This document shows positions 14,617-23,700 of a stretch of 64,000 bases of DNA, one piece after another (position 1 is the stretch's first letter; each line of letters opens with the position of its first letter). A program made the translations under genes and the position numbers. Origin of the DNA: Streptomyces sp. GQFP (GTDB lineage Bacteria > Actinomycetota > Actinomycetes > Streptomycetales > Streptomycetaceae); contig NZ_CP089312.1 of the NCBI RefSeq assembly GCF_021545335.1, positions 6,262,001 through 6,326,000 on the forward strand, in the 5' to 3' direction. The notes under the pieces were generated by a model. The model saw only the letters and a program-made list of their open reading frames with translations, made no database searches and was not told the origin of the DNA.

Positions 14617-14982
14617 ATGAGAAACCGCGCCGCCGATGTCCTCGCCCCGTTACTCCTGGCCGGCGGGATATCCGGCGCCTCACTCGGTCTCATCCTGAAC
14701 AAAAAGCGGCTCGTCTGGACCGGGTCGCTTGTGATGGCACTCGGCGCCCTCGAAACCGTGCGCCGCACGATCCTGCAAGCACACCAGGCCAGTGACGACC
14801 AGCTCGCAACCGCCGAAAACACCGGCTACCGCAGAGCACTTGCCGACGTCGCAAGCGGCCGGCTCGACGAGGGCACGATGCCGACCCCCGGACCAGGGGC
14901 AACCAGCACGTCAGACAACGTTATCCACCTGCGCCGCCCGCCCGAGGGCGGAGGTGCAGATCGTGAACGGAAGGCACAGTGA
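14617..14982 (+). CDS. Small membrane protein upstream of the integrase
   Basis: A 121-residue protein with two hydrophobic helices near the N-terminus (VLAPLLLAGGISGASLGLIL, then LVWTGSLVMALGALETV). A charged cytoplasmic tail follows. Codon 12 (14650-14652) is TTA, the codon read by bldA tRNA. It ends in a GTGA overlap with the integrase start at 14979, so integrase translation probably depends on it. GGGAGAGACCGA precedes the ATG. Function unknown; a superinfection or integration-control role would be speculation. Confidence 0.6.
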   Translation: MRNRAADVLAPLLLAGGISGASLGLILNKKRLVWTGSLVMALGALETVRRTILQAHQASDDQLATAENTGYRRALADVASGRLDEGTMPTPGPGATSTSDNVIHLRRPPEGGGADRERKAQ

Positions 14983-16607
14983 CCCAACTCGACTTACCAG
15001 ACACGTTCAGAAGCTCGCCGGACGGCGAGCCGTGGCTCGGGTACGTACGGGTCTCCACATGGCGTGAAGAGAAGATCAGCCCAGACATACAAAAGGCGTC
15101 CATCATGGAATGGGCCCGCCGGCGCGGGGGCCGGATCGTCGCATGGGTTGTCGACCTCGACGCGACCGGGCGCAACTTCCAGCGAAAGATCATGGGCGCG
15201 ATCGAACGCGTCGAGCGGCGCGAGGCGCTCGGCATCGCCGTATGGCGGTACTCGCGCTTCGGTCGCGACCGCGTCGGCAACGCGATCAACCTCGCGCGGC
15301 TTGAGGCCATCGGCGGCCGACTGGAGTCGGCGACGGAACCAGTCGACGCGACGACCGCGATCGGCCGGTTTCAGCGCGGCATGATCCTTGAGTTCGGTGC
15401 GTTCGAGAGCGACCGGACCGGCGAGCAGTGGAAAGAGGTGCACGAGCACCGACTCAAGGCGCTACTTCCGTCCGGCGGCCGACCGCGGTTCGGCTACGTC
15501 TGGTACCCGCGGCGCGTGCCCGACCCGAGCGCCCCCGCCGGATTCCGACTGCAAGAGGAGCGTTACGAGCCGGACCCCGACACCGCGCCATACGTGGCGA
15601 GTTGCTACACGCAGTACATCGAGGGCAAGGGCGCAGTCGACCTCTCGAAGCAGCTCAACGCGGCCAGCCTGCGCACGATGCTTGGCGGGGTGTGGCGGCA
15701 AGACTCCCTGCTGCGGTACCTCGATTCAGGATTCGCCGCCGGACTCCTCCGTGTGCGAGACGACTGCAACTGCCCCAAGGCCGGGAACGGCAGGACGTAT
15801 AAGAGCTGCGGGCACTGGCGGTACTTCCGCGGAGCACACACCCCGGTCATCGCGTATGGCTCGGGCCGCGACCCCGACGAGGTCTGGCAGGAGTACCGCG
15901 CCCGCCGTGTGTCCGTCGCCCGTACACCAATCCGGGCCCGGCCGAGCGCGGTCGCCCACGACACCACCGGCCTACCGCGCTGCCAACGCTGCCGAGGAGC
16001 CATGGGTGGGCACGGCAAGCGCACCGATGTGTTCTGGCGGTGCGCCCGGCACGATGCGGGCGGTGACTGTGAGGGCGTCACGGGGACTGGTAGTGAGTTC
16101 GACCGGATCGTGTTGGAGTTCCTACAAGACGTCGCCGACGATGTAGACGAACTACCAGCCACCGAGCCAAACGCACCAGCCATCGAGCCGAGCGTCGAGC
16201 AAGAGCTCGGCGAGCTGCGAATCGAGCACGCCGGCCTGCAAGATGCGTTATCGCGGCTCATCGTGGACTACGCGAAGAACCCACAGAGGTACCCGACCGA
16301 CGCCTACGACAAGGCGCGCCAAGACCTTGAGTCGGACCGCGACAAGCTCGCTGCCCGGATCGCGGAACTCGGCGGCGACGGCGAACTCGAAGCCGAAGAA
16401 GACACCCCGCCGACGCGCGAGGAGATCCGGCCGCTGATCGTCGGCATGCTGCCGGAGTGGAAGACGTTCGGGACCGTGCAGCGAAACTTGATCTTGAAAC
16501 AGATCATCAGGTGCATCCGTGTCTATCCTCGGCCGAGCAGGTACGAGACAGAGGCAGAGGTGATTCCGGTATGGGCACCGCTCGACGACGGCAAGTGGGG
16601 TCGCTGA
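14979..16607 (+). CDS. int: Large serine integrase (site-specific recombinase)
   Basis: A 542-residue large serine recombinase that inserts and excises the phage genome at attB/attP. The resolvase catalytic domain (about 18-165) has the nucleophile Ser26 in GYVRVSTW and the conserved arginine cluster YSRFGRDRVGNAIN. The long helix GRFQRGMILEFGAFESDRTG follows. Then come the recombinase domain (about 175-290, GYVWYPRR...YTQYIEGKGAVDLSKQLN), a zinc ribbon CQRCRGAMGG...CARHDAGGDC (about 334-364), and a C-terminal coiled coil (about 400-465). Length and order are complete. It contains two TTA codons, codon 6 (14994) and codon 424 (16248), so full translation should need bldA tRNA. The partner att sites cannot be located from one side. 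Confidence 0.95.
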   Translation: MTQLDLPDTFRSSPDGEPWLGYVRVSTWREEKISPDIQKASIMEWARRRGGRIVAWVVDLDATGRNFQRKIMGAIERVERREALGIAVWRYSRFGRDRVGNAINLARLEAIGGRLESATEPVDATTAIGRFQRGMILEFGAFESDRTGEQWKEVHEHRLKALLPSGGRPRFGYVWYPRRVPDPSAPAGFRLQEERYEPDPDTAPYVASCYTQYIEGKGAVDLSKQLNAASLRTMLGGVWRQDSLLRYLDSGFAAGLLRVRDDCNCPKAGNGRTYKSCGHWRYFRGAHTPVIAYGSGRDPDEVWQEYRARRVSVARTPIRARPSAVAHDTTGLPRCQRCRGAMGGHGKRTDVFWRCARHDAGGDCEGVTGTGSEFDRIVLEFLQDVADDVDELPATEPNAPAIEPSVEQELGELRIEHAGLQDALSRLIVDYAKNPQRYPTDAYDKARQDLESDRDKLAARIAELGGDGELEAEEDTPPTREEIRPLIVGMLPEWKTFGTVQRNLILKQIIRCIRVYPRPSRYETEAEVIPVWAPLDDGKWGR

Positions 16608-16716
16608 GTGTCAAACGTGCGCAATGCTCGACGGGATCGCTTTCAAAGTGGCAGAAGAGGCCGAAGAGGGTAAGAAGGGGGACTGACCTGCGGTGGCGTG
16701 CCGAGATTAGGCGCGA

Positions 16717-16755
16717 GACGGCCCCGGTACCTCGCTCGGAGGTTTCGGGGCCGTC
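16717..16755 (+). terminator. Hairpin between integrase and convergent gene
   Basis: The outer stem GACGGCCCCG / CGGGGCCGTC and an inner 5-bp stem ACCTC / GAGGT form a long hairpin. It lies between the integrase stop (16607) and the convergent gene ending at 16809, so it can serve both strands. Confidence 0.65.
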
Positions 16756-16808
16756 GCACGGGTGGCGCGGCCGAGGGGCGGCCCGTTCTTCTGCGTGTGG
16801 TGAGCAGG

Positions 16809-17273
16809 TCAGACGTGGTACGTCGTGCCCCAGCGCATCGCGCCGCGCTCGTAGCATGCGCGTACGTGCGCTTCGATGCCCGCTTGTCCGGTCCCGGCGG
16901 CGAGCGGCTCGAACAAGATCAGGACGCGGACGGGTCCGCCTGCTTCGACGACGTCCAACCACGAGCGGGCGGCGGGAAGTTGCAGGCGGCGCGCGCCGTC
17001 GCCGTAGTCGAGCCACGGTGAGCCCTGCCGTATGCGGATGCGGTGTCCGATGGGTGGTGGGGGGTCGTTGTGCGGGCCGAGGTGCAGCGCTTCGGCGAAC
17101 GCCTGCATGCCCTCGCGGAGGCTGTCGACGCTCTCATGGTCGAAGCACGGCGGTGCGTGGTAGGCGAGCAGTTGGGCAACCGGGAACACGTAGCCGCGGT
17201 ACACGCCGGTCCCCAGGCAAATGCCGGCGACGAACCCGGGGCTGGGCGGTGCTTTTGTCTCGGGCACTGTCAC
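16809..17273 (-). CDS. Conserved-type hypothetical protein paired with an ATPase gene
   Basis: A 154-residue protein beginning VTVPETKAPPSPGFVAGICL. A middle part reads FPVAQLLAYHAPPCFDHESV and the C-terminal half contains AARSWLDVVEAGGPVRVLIL. It looks soluble. GTG 17273 overlaps the stop of the ATPase gene as GTGA. In Streptomyces, small anti-sigma-like ATPase genes are often coupled to unknown partner genes and HTH regulators, as here. Function unknown. It may be host chromosome or the far end of the element. Confidence 0.55.
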   Translation of the reverse strand: MTVPETKAPPSPGFVAGICLGTGVYRGYVFPVAQLLAYHAPPCFDHESVDSLREGMQAFAEALHLGPHNDPPPPIGHRIRIRQGSPWLDYGDGARRLQLPAARSWLDVVEAGGPVRVLILFEPLAAGTGQAGIEAHVRACYERGAMRWGTTYHV

Positions 17274-17797
17274 CGTGCAGTCACCTCCGCCCATACCGCC
17301 TTGCCGAGGGGGATATCGGTCACGCCCCACCGATGGCACAGGAAATCGAGGATGAGCAGGCCGCGCCCTCGGTCGCGCTGGTCGGATTCGGGCCGTACGC
17401 GAGGGCGGCGCCGGACAGGGTCGTGTACCTCGACGCGGGTTCGGCCGTCGTCGGCGTCGATCACGACGCGTACGAGGTCATCGGGCTCGGTGCCGTACCG
17501 GATGGAGTTGGTGACCAGCTCGCACGTGACCAGTACGACGGTCTCGACGTGGTCCTCGCTCGCCTCTGGCACGTGGTAGCCGACGTACTCACGTACGAAC
17601 TTGCGGGCTGCTCTTGCTGATTCAGGTTCGCTCGCCAGCAAAAGGATCGGCGGCGGGCCGACTTGCAGTGTTGGGTGTGGGTGTGTCCGTCTGCTGTCCT
17701 GGATCACCTTTTTGGTGATGGCAGCGTCGAGTTGCGGTTCAGTGTGGACGGCCGGGCGTACTTGCTCGCCCGTGCCGGACACGTGCTCTTCGGTCAT
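17270..17797 (-). CDS. Anti-sigma-like ATP-binding protein (HATPase_c_2)
   Basis: A 175-residue protein: a disordered N-terminus and then a GHKL-type ATPase of the SpoIIAB/RsbW class. VVLVTCELVTNSIRYGTEP carries the N-box, EVHDPVRRRP is the G1-like box (with VRR rather than a GxGL pattern after Asp), and RGRGLLILDFLCHRWGV is the G2 region (about residues 90-165). Such proteins bind ATP and in Streptomyces act as anti-sigma or small signalling kinases. The ATG at 17797 is taken over a TTG two codons upstream. It is divergent from the HTH-TPR regulator at 17932. Confidence 0.75.
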   Translation of the reverse strand: MTEEHVSGTGEQVRPAVHTEPQLDAAITKKVIQDSRRTHPHPTLQVGPPPILLLASEPESARAARKFVREYVGYHVPEASEDHVETVVLVTCELVTNSIRYGTEPDDLVRVVIDADDGRTRVEVHDPVRRRPRVRPESDQRDRGRGLLILDFLCHRWGVTDIPLGKAVWAEVTAR

Positions 17798-17931
17798 GGT
17801 CAAACCAGGCCCCCTGGTAGGCCGAGATCATGCGGGGTTCTCTGAAGAGGTAACCGCGTGGTCACCCTCCGCAGGTACCGTTGGAGGCTGAGGGGAACGT
17901 GAACGCCATGAATGTCGTCGGGAGATGAGCC

Positions 17932-19281
17932 ATGGCCAGGAACAAGCGCACGCCCAACCCTGCTCTTGCGGGGTTACTTGACCAGGCAAAACTGACTCGG
18001 ACGCAGCTCGCTCAGCGCGTGAACCGCCTTGGCGTACAGGCAGGATTGGATCTCCACTACAGCCAATCCACCGTTTCGCACTGGATCGCCGGGGCGCGTC
18101 CGAAGCCCGAGGCCAGGGCCCTGATCGTCGAGGTGCTCTCGGCACAGTTGGGCCGGCCCGTCACCCACGCCGAAGCAGGGCTCACACCCGCCCCGTCAGT
18201 TCTGGGGTCCGAACAGGCCGACACTGTCGAGGAGTTGATAGACCTTGGAAGGGCGGATATGGACCCATCCCGGCGCGGCCTGCTCGCTGTAGGCGTGTTC
18301 TCGGCGGCCCTTGCTGTTCCTGGCTTCTCCAGCCCTGCGTACGCCGCAGATCAGCCGGTCAGCCCCGGCAAAAGGACGATCCGTGTTGGTGCCTCGCAGG
18401 TCGCGGCGGTGCGCACCATGACGGAGCGCATCGCGGACATCCTCGACGAACTCGGCGCGGGGCACGCCCGGCCCATGGCCGCTGCGTTCCTCGTCAACAC
18501 AGTGGGGCCGTGGCTGCGGGCACAGGCGAGCGAACAGGTACGCCTCGACATGCTCGCCGCCGCATCCGACCTGACGTATCTGACCGGGTGGATGGCCATG
18601 TACGAAAAGGCCCACGGCCTTGGCCAGACCTATTACGTCAAGGCGTTGAAGCTGGCGAACGAGGCAGAGGACCACGTGACCTATTGCCGAACGCTGCGCG
18701 GCATGAGCTTGCAGGCATCCAATCTCGGCTACGGGCGAAAGTCGCTGGAGCTTGCCGACTCGGCTGCGGAGGCCGCACCGGCCGCAGGTCCTCGCCTGGT
18801 GGCGTTCCTGCGGGGACAGCAGGCACACGCGGCGAGCATGGTCGGCGATCGGGACATGGCACACAGCCGGTTGAGGGAGGCCGAGGCCGCGCTGTCCCAG
18901 GCGGACAACCACCGGGACGCGATCGGCGGGTACGACCAAACGGCGTGGCTGTTTCACCTCTCCCATGTGCTGTACGAGGAGCGCGACCTACCCGGCAGCA
19001 TCAAGGCTCTGCAGCAGTCGATCAAGGTGCAACCGAAGGTGGAGCGGCAAGGCCGCGTGCATTCGTACGCGCTGCTGGCACAACGGCAGTACGGGTATGG
19101 GCATCTCGACGCGTCGTGTGATTCGTGGGGGCGGTTTCTGGACGAGTACGAGCACGTCTCATCGGCTCGCGGCGATGACCACTTCGAGACGATGCGCACA
19201 CAGTTGCGGAGGCACGTGACGGCGCGGCCCGTGCGGGAACTGGCCGGACGCGCGCGGGAGGTCGCGGCGCTGAAGAGCTGA
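17932..19281 (+). CDS. HTH regulator with TPR-like C-terminal domain, bldA-dependent
   Basis: A 449-residue regulator. Residues 1-80 carry an XRE-like HTH (LTRTQLAQRVNRLG... then YSQSTVSHWIAGARPKPEAR). A hydrophobic stretch follows (GLLAVGVFSAALAVPGFSSP, about 118-145), then a long helical region of TPR-like repeats (about 190-430), for example YVKALKLANEAEDHVTYCRT and LRGQQAHAASMVGDRDMAHS. This plan is common in Streptomyces signalling proteins. Codon 15 (17974-17976) is TTA, so synthesis should depend on bldA tRNA, encoded 14 kb away. Divergent from the ATPase pair, which it may regulate. Confidence 0.75.
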   Translation: MARNKRTPNPALAGLLDQAKLTRTQLAQRVNRLGVQAGLDLHYSQSTVSHWIAGARPKPEARALIVEVLSAQLGRPVTHAEAGLTPAPSVLGSEQADTVEELIDLGRADMDPSRRGLLAVGVFSAALAVPGFSSPAYAADQPVSPGKRTIRVGASQVAAVRTMTERIADILDELGAGHARPMAAAFLVNTVGPWLRAQASEQVRLDMLAAASDLTYLTGWMAMYEKAHGLGQTYYVKALKLANEAEDHVTYCRTLRGMSLQASNLGYGRKSLELADSAAEAAPAAGPRLVAFLRGQQAHAASMVGDRDMAHSRLREAEAALSQADNHRDAIGGYDQTAWLFHLSHVLYEERDLPGSIKALQQSIKVQPKVERQGRVHSYALLAQRQYGYGHLDASCDSWGRFLDEYEHVSSARGDDHFETMRTQLRRHVTARPVRELAGRAREVAALKS

Positions 19282-19304
19282 CGGCCGTACGAGCTGAGGG
19301 CACG

Positions 19305-19348
19305 AATGCGCCCCCGCCTCCTGCATGGGTCGGTGACGGGGGCGCATT
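19305..19348 (+). terminator. Terminator after the HTH-TPR regulator
   Basis: A perfect 12-bp stem AATGCGCCCCCG / CGGGGGCGCATT with a 20-base loop, followed by TTC, 24 bases after the stop at 19281. Confidence 0.8.
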
Positions 19349-19782
19349 TCTGTCTACTGGGTGCGGGTGATCCCGCCTCGATCGCCCGGCGTATCCGCTC
19401 CAGTTCGAGGGCGACGGTGGCCGGGTCGGACTTCCTGGCCTGTACGGGACTCGTCCGCGAGTAGGCGGCCGCGGAGTGGTAGCTGTGCAAGTAAAGGGAT
19501 GTGACCGTGCGTCACCCCTTACGGCGCACCTTGAGATCGGTGATCTCGGTCACATGTTAACGATCGGTAATCAAGATCTTACTCAACGGTAAAACTGTTG
19601 GTAACCTGTGTGGATCTTTTGTGACCTGCCGCTATGTCTAGCGGCGTGCACTGGAGAGCGCTTTCTCTTTTTGGTGGTCTAAACCTTGCCTCCTTCGGTG
19701 CTCATCGGCGGTTAGCTTTCGGGGACGCTTTACTGATATCGGCGGCGCCCGTCGCTCATCGCATCCTCAAAGGTGAGGGGAC
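19349..19782 (+). other. Gene-poor, GC-poor upstream region
   Basis: The left part (to about 19460) holds a short leftward open stretch, SDPATVALELERIRRAIEAG, that reads like the remnant of a gene but has no supported start or stop. From 19503 the composition drops sharply, with runs such as ATGTTAACGATCGGTAATC (19553-19571) and ACTCAACGGTAAAACTG (19573-19589), unlike the rest of the window. It contains several AT-rich hexamers that could be promoters for the gene at 19783. AAGGTGAGGGGAC precedes that ATG. Confidence 0.45.
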
Positions 19783-20364
19783 ATGAAAAAAGGCCACAAG
19801 GTGATTCTGGGAGCGGCTCTCGTCACGGGATCTGCCACCATCGTGGGTGCCGTCCTGATGAGTCAGGGGTCTGACTCTGACGGAGACAAGAACTCTGTCG
19901 ATGACTCCAAGGTGAGTTGTGGAGCCATCCAGGCTGGCGGAAACGTCACCTGCAATGAGCCCAAGGCCGACGAGTCCGACAGCTTCCAGGGGGAGGAAGC
20001 GGCGGCGGACAAAGGGCCTTGGCGGTACAGGGTCGTGAACACCTTTGTGGATAACCGCGATGAGGGCTTGAAGGTCCGCGTGTGCAACGTCGACGACTGT
20101 GAAGGCCCTGATTCTGGAGAACAGCTCGGCCTCGTGTTGCAGAACCATGCGGTTTGGGTGTCATGCAAGACGGACTCGGGGTTCAACGGCGGTGAGCCTG
20201 ATGGTGGCACCACCTGGTACAAGGTTCTGTGGCCCAGCGATCAGCCGAGCGACAGTATCGGTAAAAGCAGCCGCGAGGATAAATATAGCGGTTGGATGTT
20301 CGGTAAGTACTTGTCGCCCGCAGGGCATGACGGAGTAATTGCCGAATGCGAGGACGATGCCTGA
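19783..20364 (+). CDS. Exported or membrane-anchored protein, unknown function
   Basis: A 193-residue protein. A Lys-rich start and a single hydrophobic helix (MKKGHKVILGAALVTGSAT, then IVGAVLMSQG) form a signal peptide or anchor. An acidic Asp/Ser linker follows, then a globular domain (about 75-190) with several cysteines (VRVCNVDDCEG, WVSCKTD, AECEDDA) and aromatic strands such as GTTWYKVLWPSDQPSD. The pattern resembles bacterial SH3-like extracellular domains, but I cannot name a family. Codon use is less GC-biased than in neighbours, suggesting recent transfer. Ended by a strong terminator. Confidence 0.6.
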   Translation: MKKGHKVILGAALVTGSATIVGAVLMSQGSDSDGDKNSVDDSKVSCGAIQAGGNVTCNEPKADESDSFQGEEAAADKGPWRYRVVNTFVDNRDEGLKVRVCNVDDCEGPDSGEQLGLVLQNHAVWVSCKTDSGFNGGEPDGGTTWYKVLWPSDQPSDSIGKSSREDKYSGWMFGKYLSPAGHDGVIAECEDDA

Positions 20365-20390
20365 CGGCGAGTTCGAGCAGAAATGAGACT

Positions 20391-20428
20391 ACGTAAGCGC
20401 CCGACCTTTTCAGGTCGGGCGCTTACGT
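20391..20428. terminator. Strong bidirectional terminator
   Basis: A perfect 17-bp stem ACGTAAGCGCCCGACCT / AGGTCGGGCGCTTACGT with loop TTTC, 26 bases after the stop at 20364, followed by TCTGG. One of the longest hairpins in the window. Confidence 0.88.
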
Positions 20429-20678
20429 TCTGGTCACGCGCTTGCTGCGCCTTTTCCGCCACATGGTGCCGACCGAGCACGATGTTCCTGCCGTCGCTCG
20501 ACCGTGTCGCCAGCCGTCGACCTCGCCCGCGTCGGGAACGACCAGTGTCCTTGCAGAGGACATGCTCGACGGCATCGCCTGATCTGGCGCCAACCGCACG
20601 TCCGTGAATTGATTGGTGGGCCGGATCGGGGCTGCCAATCAACCTTCCGGCGACTGGACTTGAGGTGCATCGGGGGTG
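20429..20678. other. Intergenic stretch with possible gene debris
   Basis: No convincing gene. Short open stretches exist on both strands; the leftward one has fair composition but no ribosome site or recognisable domain. It lies between a GC-poor exported-protein gene and the core-like nSTAND gene, so it may be scarred sequence at the edge of an acquired segment. Confidence 0.35.
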
Positions 20679-20717
20679 GTGTCCCACGTTCCCAACAGGG
20701 GAGGGAGCGTGGGACAC
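20679..20717 (+). promoter_or_regulatory. 15-bp inverted repeat upstream of the nSTAND gene
   Basis: Arms GTGTCCCACGTTCCC and GGGAGCGTGGGACAC (one G-T pair) are separated by 9 bases, 76 bases before the ATG at 20793. It could be a terminator for anything reading in, or an operator for the gene's own N-terminal HTH. The sequence does not decide. Confidence 0.5.
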
Positions 20718-20792
20718 CAGGGCGGGGGACTCCGGTGCGTCGGCCGATCGAGGGGTTCGAACGGCGTCGTCTTCGTACGGGAGGGAAGCCGG

Positions 20793-23700
20793 ATGGGGCG
20801 CCCTGAGAGGCCGTTGGATCCGGAGGGTGGGCCGGTTGAGCGGTTCGCCTTCGCGTTGCGGGAGTTGCGGCGGGAGGCCGGGGGGACCACCTACCGGGCC
20901 ATGGCCGTGGAGGCCGGGTATACGGCCGCGACTCTGTCCGAGGCCGCGGCGGGGGAGCGGCTTCCGTCCCTGGCGGTGGCTCTGGCGTATGTGTCCGCCT
21001 GTGGTGGGGATGCCGAGGAGTGGGAGCGGCGCTGGCAGCGGGCCGCCGAGGACGCTGCCGGGCAGCTGCCCGAGGGTGACGGGAGCGCGGCGCCGTATCG
21101 GGGGCTCGCGCGGTTCGAACCCGGGGACAGTGGCTGCTTCTTCGGGCGGGACCAGTTGGTGGCCGATCTGGCGGAGCTGGTGCTGGGCAGTCGGTTCGTG
21201 GCCGTCGTGGGTACCTCCGGGAGTGGGAAGTCGTCCTTGCTGCGGGCCGGGCTGATACCGGTGCTGCGGGGTGGGGACTGGGCCGGGGAGCGGCCTGCCG
21301 CCATCCGGATCCTCACCCCGGGCGCGCGGCCCGCTCATGCGCACGCCCGCGCGCTGGTCCCTGTCGACGGCGGCGGGGACACCTGGGTCGTCGTGGACCA
21401 GTTCGAGGAGGTCTTCACCCTCTGCCGGGAACCCGCCGAGCGTGCCCGCTTCATCGACATGCTGCTCACCGCCGTACGGCCGGACAGACGGCTGCGTGTC
21501 GTGATCGCCGTACGCGCCGACTTCTACGGCCGCTGCGGTGAGCATCGTGACCTCGCCGCCGCCCTGCGCGGTGCCGGGCTGCTCGTCGGGCCGATGAGCG
21601 TGGAGGAGTTGAGGGAGGCGATCGTCAAGCCCGCCGCTGCCGAGGGGCTGGTCGTCGAGCGAGCCCTGACCGCGCAGATCATCGCGGACGTCGCCGACCA
21701 GCCCGGCGGGCTGCCGCTGATGTCCCACGCGCTGATGGAGACCTGGCGGCGGCGTCGTGGCGGGGCGTTGACTGTCAAGGGGTACGAAGCCGTTGGTGGG
21801 GTGCATGGTGCCATCGCCCGTACCGCGGAGGAGTGTTACAGCGGGCTCTCCGTGCGCGAAGCCACGCTGGCCCGGCAGGTGATGCTGCGGCTCGTCGCGC
21901 CGGGCGAGGGGACCGACGACACCAGCCGGCCCGCCCGCCGCGCCGAACTCGCCGCCGATGCCGCCGCCGTCCTCGACCGGCTGGTCGGCGCCCGGCTGGT
22001 CACCCTCGACGACGACACCGTCGACCTCGCCCACGAGGCGCTGATCACCGCCTGGCCCCGGCTGAACGGCTGGATCGAGAGCGACCGCGAACTGCTGCGC
22101 CGGCACCGGCAGCTCACCGAGGCCGCCACCGCCTGGGAGCAGCTCGACCGCGACGCCGGTGTCCTGTACCGAGGGGCCCGGCTGACCGTGGCCACGGAGG
22201 CCTTCACGCCGGTCGCCGAGCCCGATCCGCTCACGCCGCTGGAGCGGGCCTTCCTCACCGCGAGCCTCGACGCCCGCCGGCAGGAACAGCGCCAGGCCAC
22301 CCGTACGAGCCGTCGGTTGCGCGGACTGACCACGGCGCTGACGATCCTTGTCGCCCTCGCGGTCGTGGCGGGACTGACCGCCTGGAACCAGAGCACGGCC
22401 AGTACCCGGCAGCAGCTCCAGGCCGAGGCCCGCCGGATCGCCGCGATGGCCGCCAGCCTCCGCTCCTCCGACCCGAGGACCGCCATGCGGCTCAGCGCGG
22501 CGGCCTACGGGCTCGCCGACCTGCCCGACAGCCGCTCGGCCCTCCTCGACTCGTTCGCCCAGACCGAGCTGGACCGGTTCGATCCCGGGGAGGGGGCAGC
22601 CGCGGCCGACGACGATGACGACCCGGTGCAGCGGTTCCTCAGCCGCGACGGGCGCGTTCTGACCACGGTCACGGACGACCGTGTCGAACGCTGGGACACC
22701 TCCACGCGGCGGCGGACCGGCTCGTTCCCCGGCACGGGGGACCTGGAGTTCCCCGGCGTCCAGGGCATCAGTCCCGACGGCGGCACGCTCATGATCTGGA
22801 CGAAGGACGGTCTGCGGCTGTGGGACGTCGACGCCGGCCGGCTGGTCGGCGCCCGCGTCGGCTCGGCCGACGATTTCTCTGCCGGTACGACCGGTTCGTT
22901 CGTCACCGACACGCGGATACTCCTCTCCAGCCGTTACGTCGGACGGTCCGGCAACCTCTTCCGTCTGTGGGACACCGCGCTCGGCCGTGCGGTCTTCGAA
23001 CAGAACCTCAAGGACGACTCGGGCGCCGACGCCGTCGTCAGCCCCGACGGACGACTGCTGGCGATCTGCCGGCGCCTCGGACCGGTGCAGGTGTGGGACA
23101 CCGTCGAACGGCGGAAACTGCCGATTCCGTGGGCGGCCGCGAACCGGGATCTCTGCCCGGGCCGGTCGGACGGGTTCGGTTCGGCGGCCGGCGATTCCCT
23201 TGAGGGCCGGCTGCTGTTCACCCCGGACAGCCGTGCCCTGGCCGTCGTGGGCGACTTCCCGGACGGCTCCGGAGTGCGCGCCTGGGACCTGGCGTCGGGA
23301 AAGCAGCGGCTGAGGATCGAACACTCCTGGCCGAAGAACGCCCGCCCCCGCATGACGTTCGGCGCGGACGGCGGGTTCGTCGCGGTGACGGACGACGACG
23401 AGATCCTGCTGTGGCGCACCGCCGACCCCGCCGTTCCCGTCCTGCGGCACTCGCTCAGTTCCACCGGCTCCTACGATCTCGGCGGGACCTCGGCGCTCAG
23501 GCTGGACCTGGACCGGCGCAGGATCCGCTACCTGGAGGAGCGCGGCTGGGAGCGCAGGATCTCGGTGGCGTCCCTGGCCCTCGACGAGGCGCTGGACTCC
23601 GCCTACCCGGTCGGCCCGGTCCGGGCGGCCACCTACAGCCCGGACGGCCGCACCCTCGCCGCCGTACGACGGCTCGACGGCGCGACCCGCTTCCAGCTCC

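Noticed and set aside
16608..16716. An attL/attR core next to the integrase gene
   Set aside because: No repeat could be matched because the other end of the prophage is outside the window; a core cannot be claimed from one side.
20423..20638. Leftward 71-codon frame as a transposase fragment
   Set aside because: No catalytic motif or inverted-repeat ends are visible; it is described only as possible debris.
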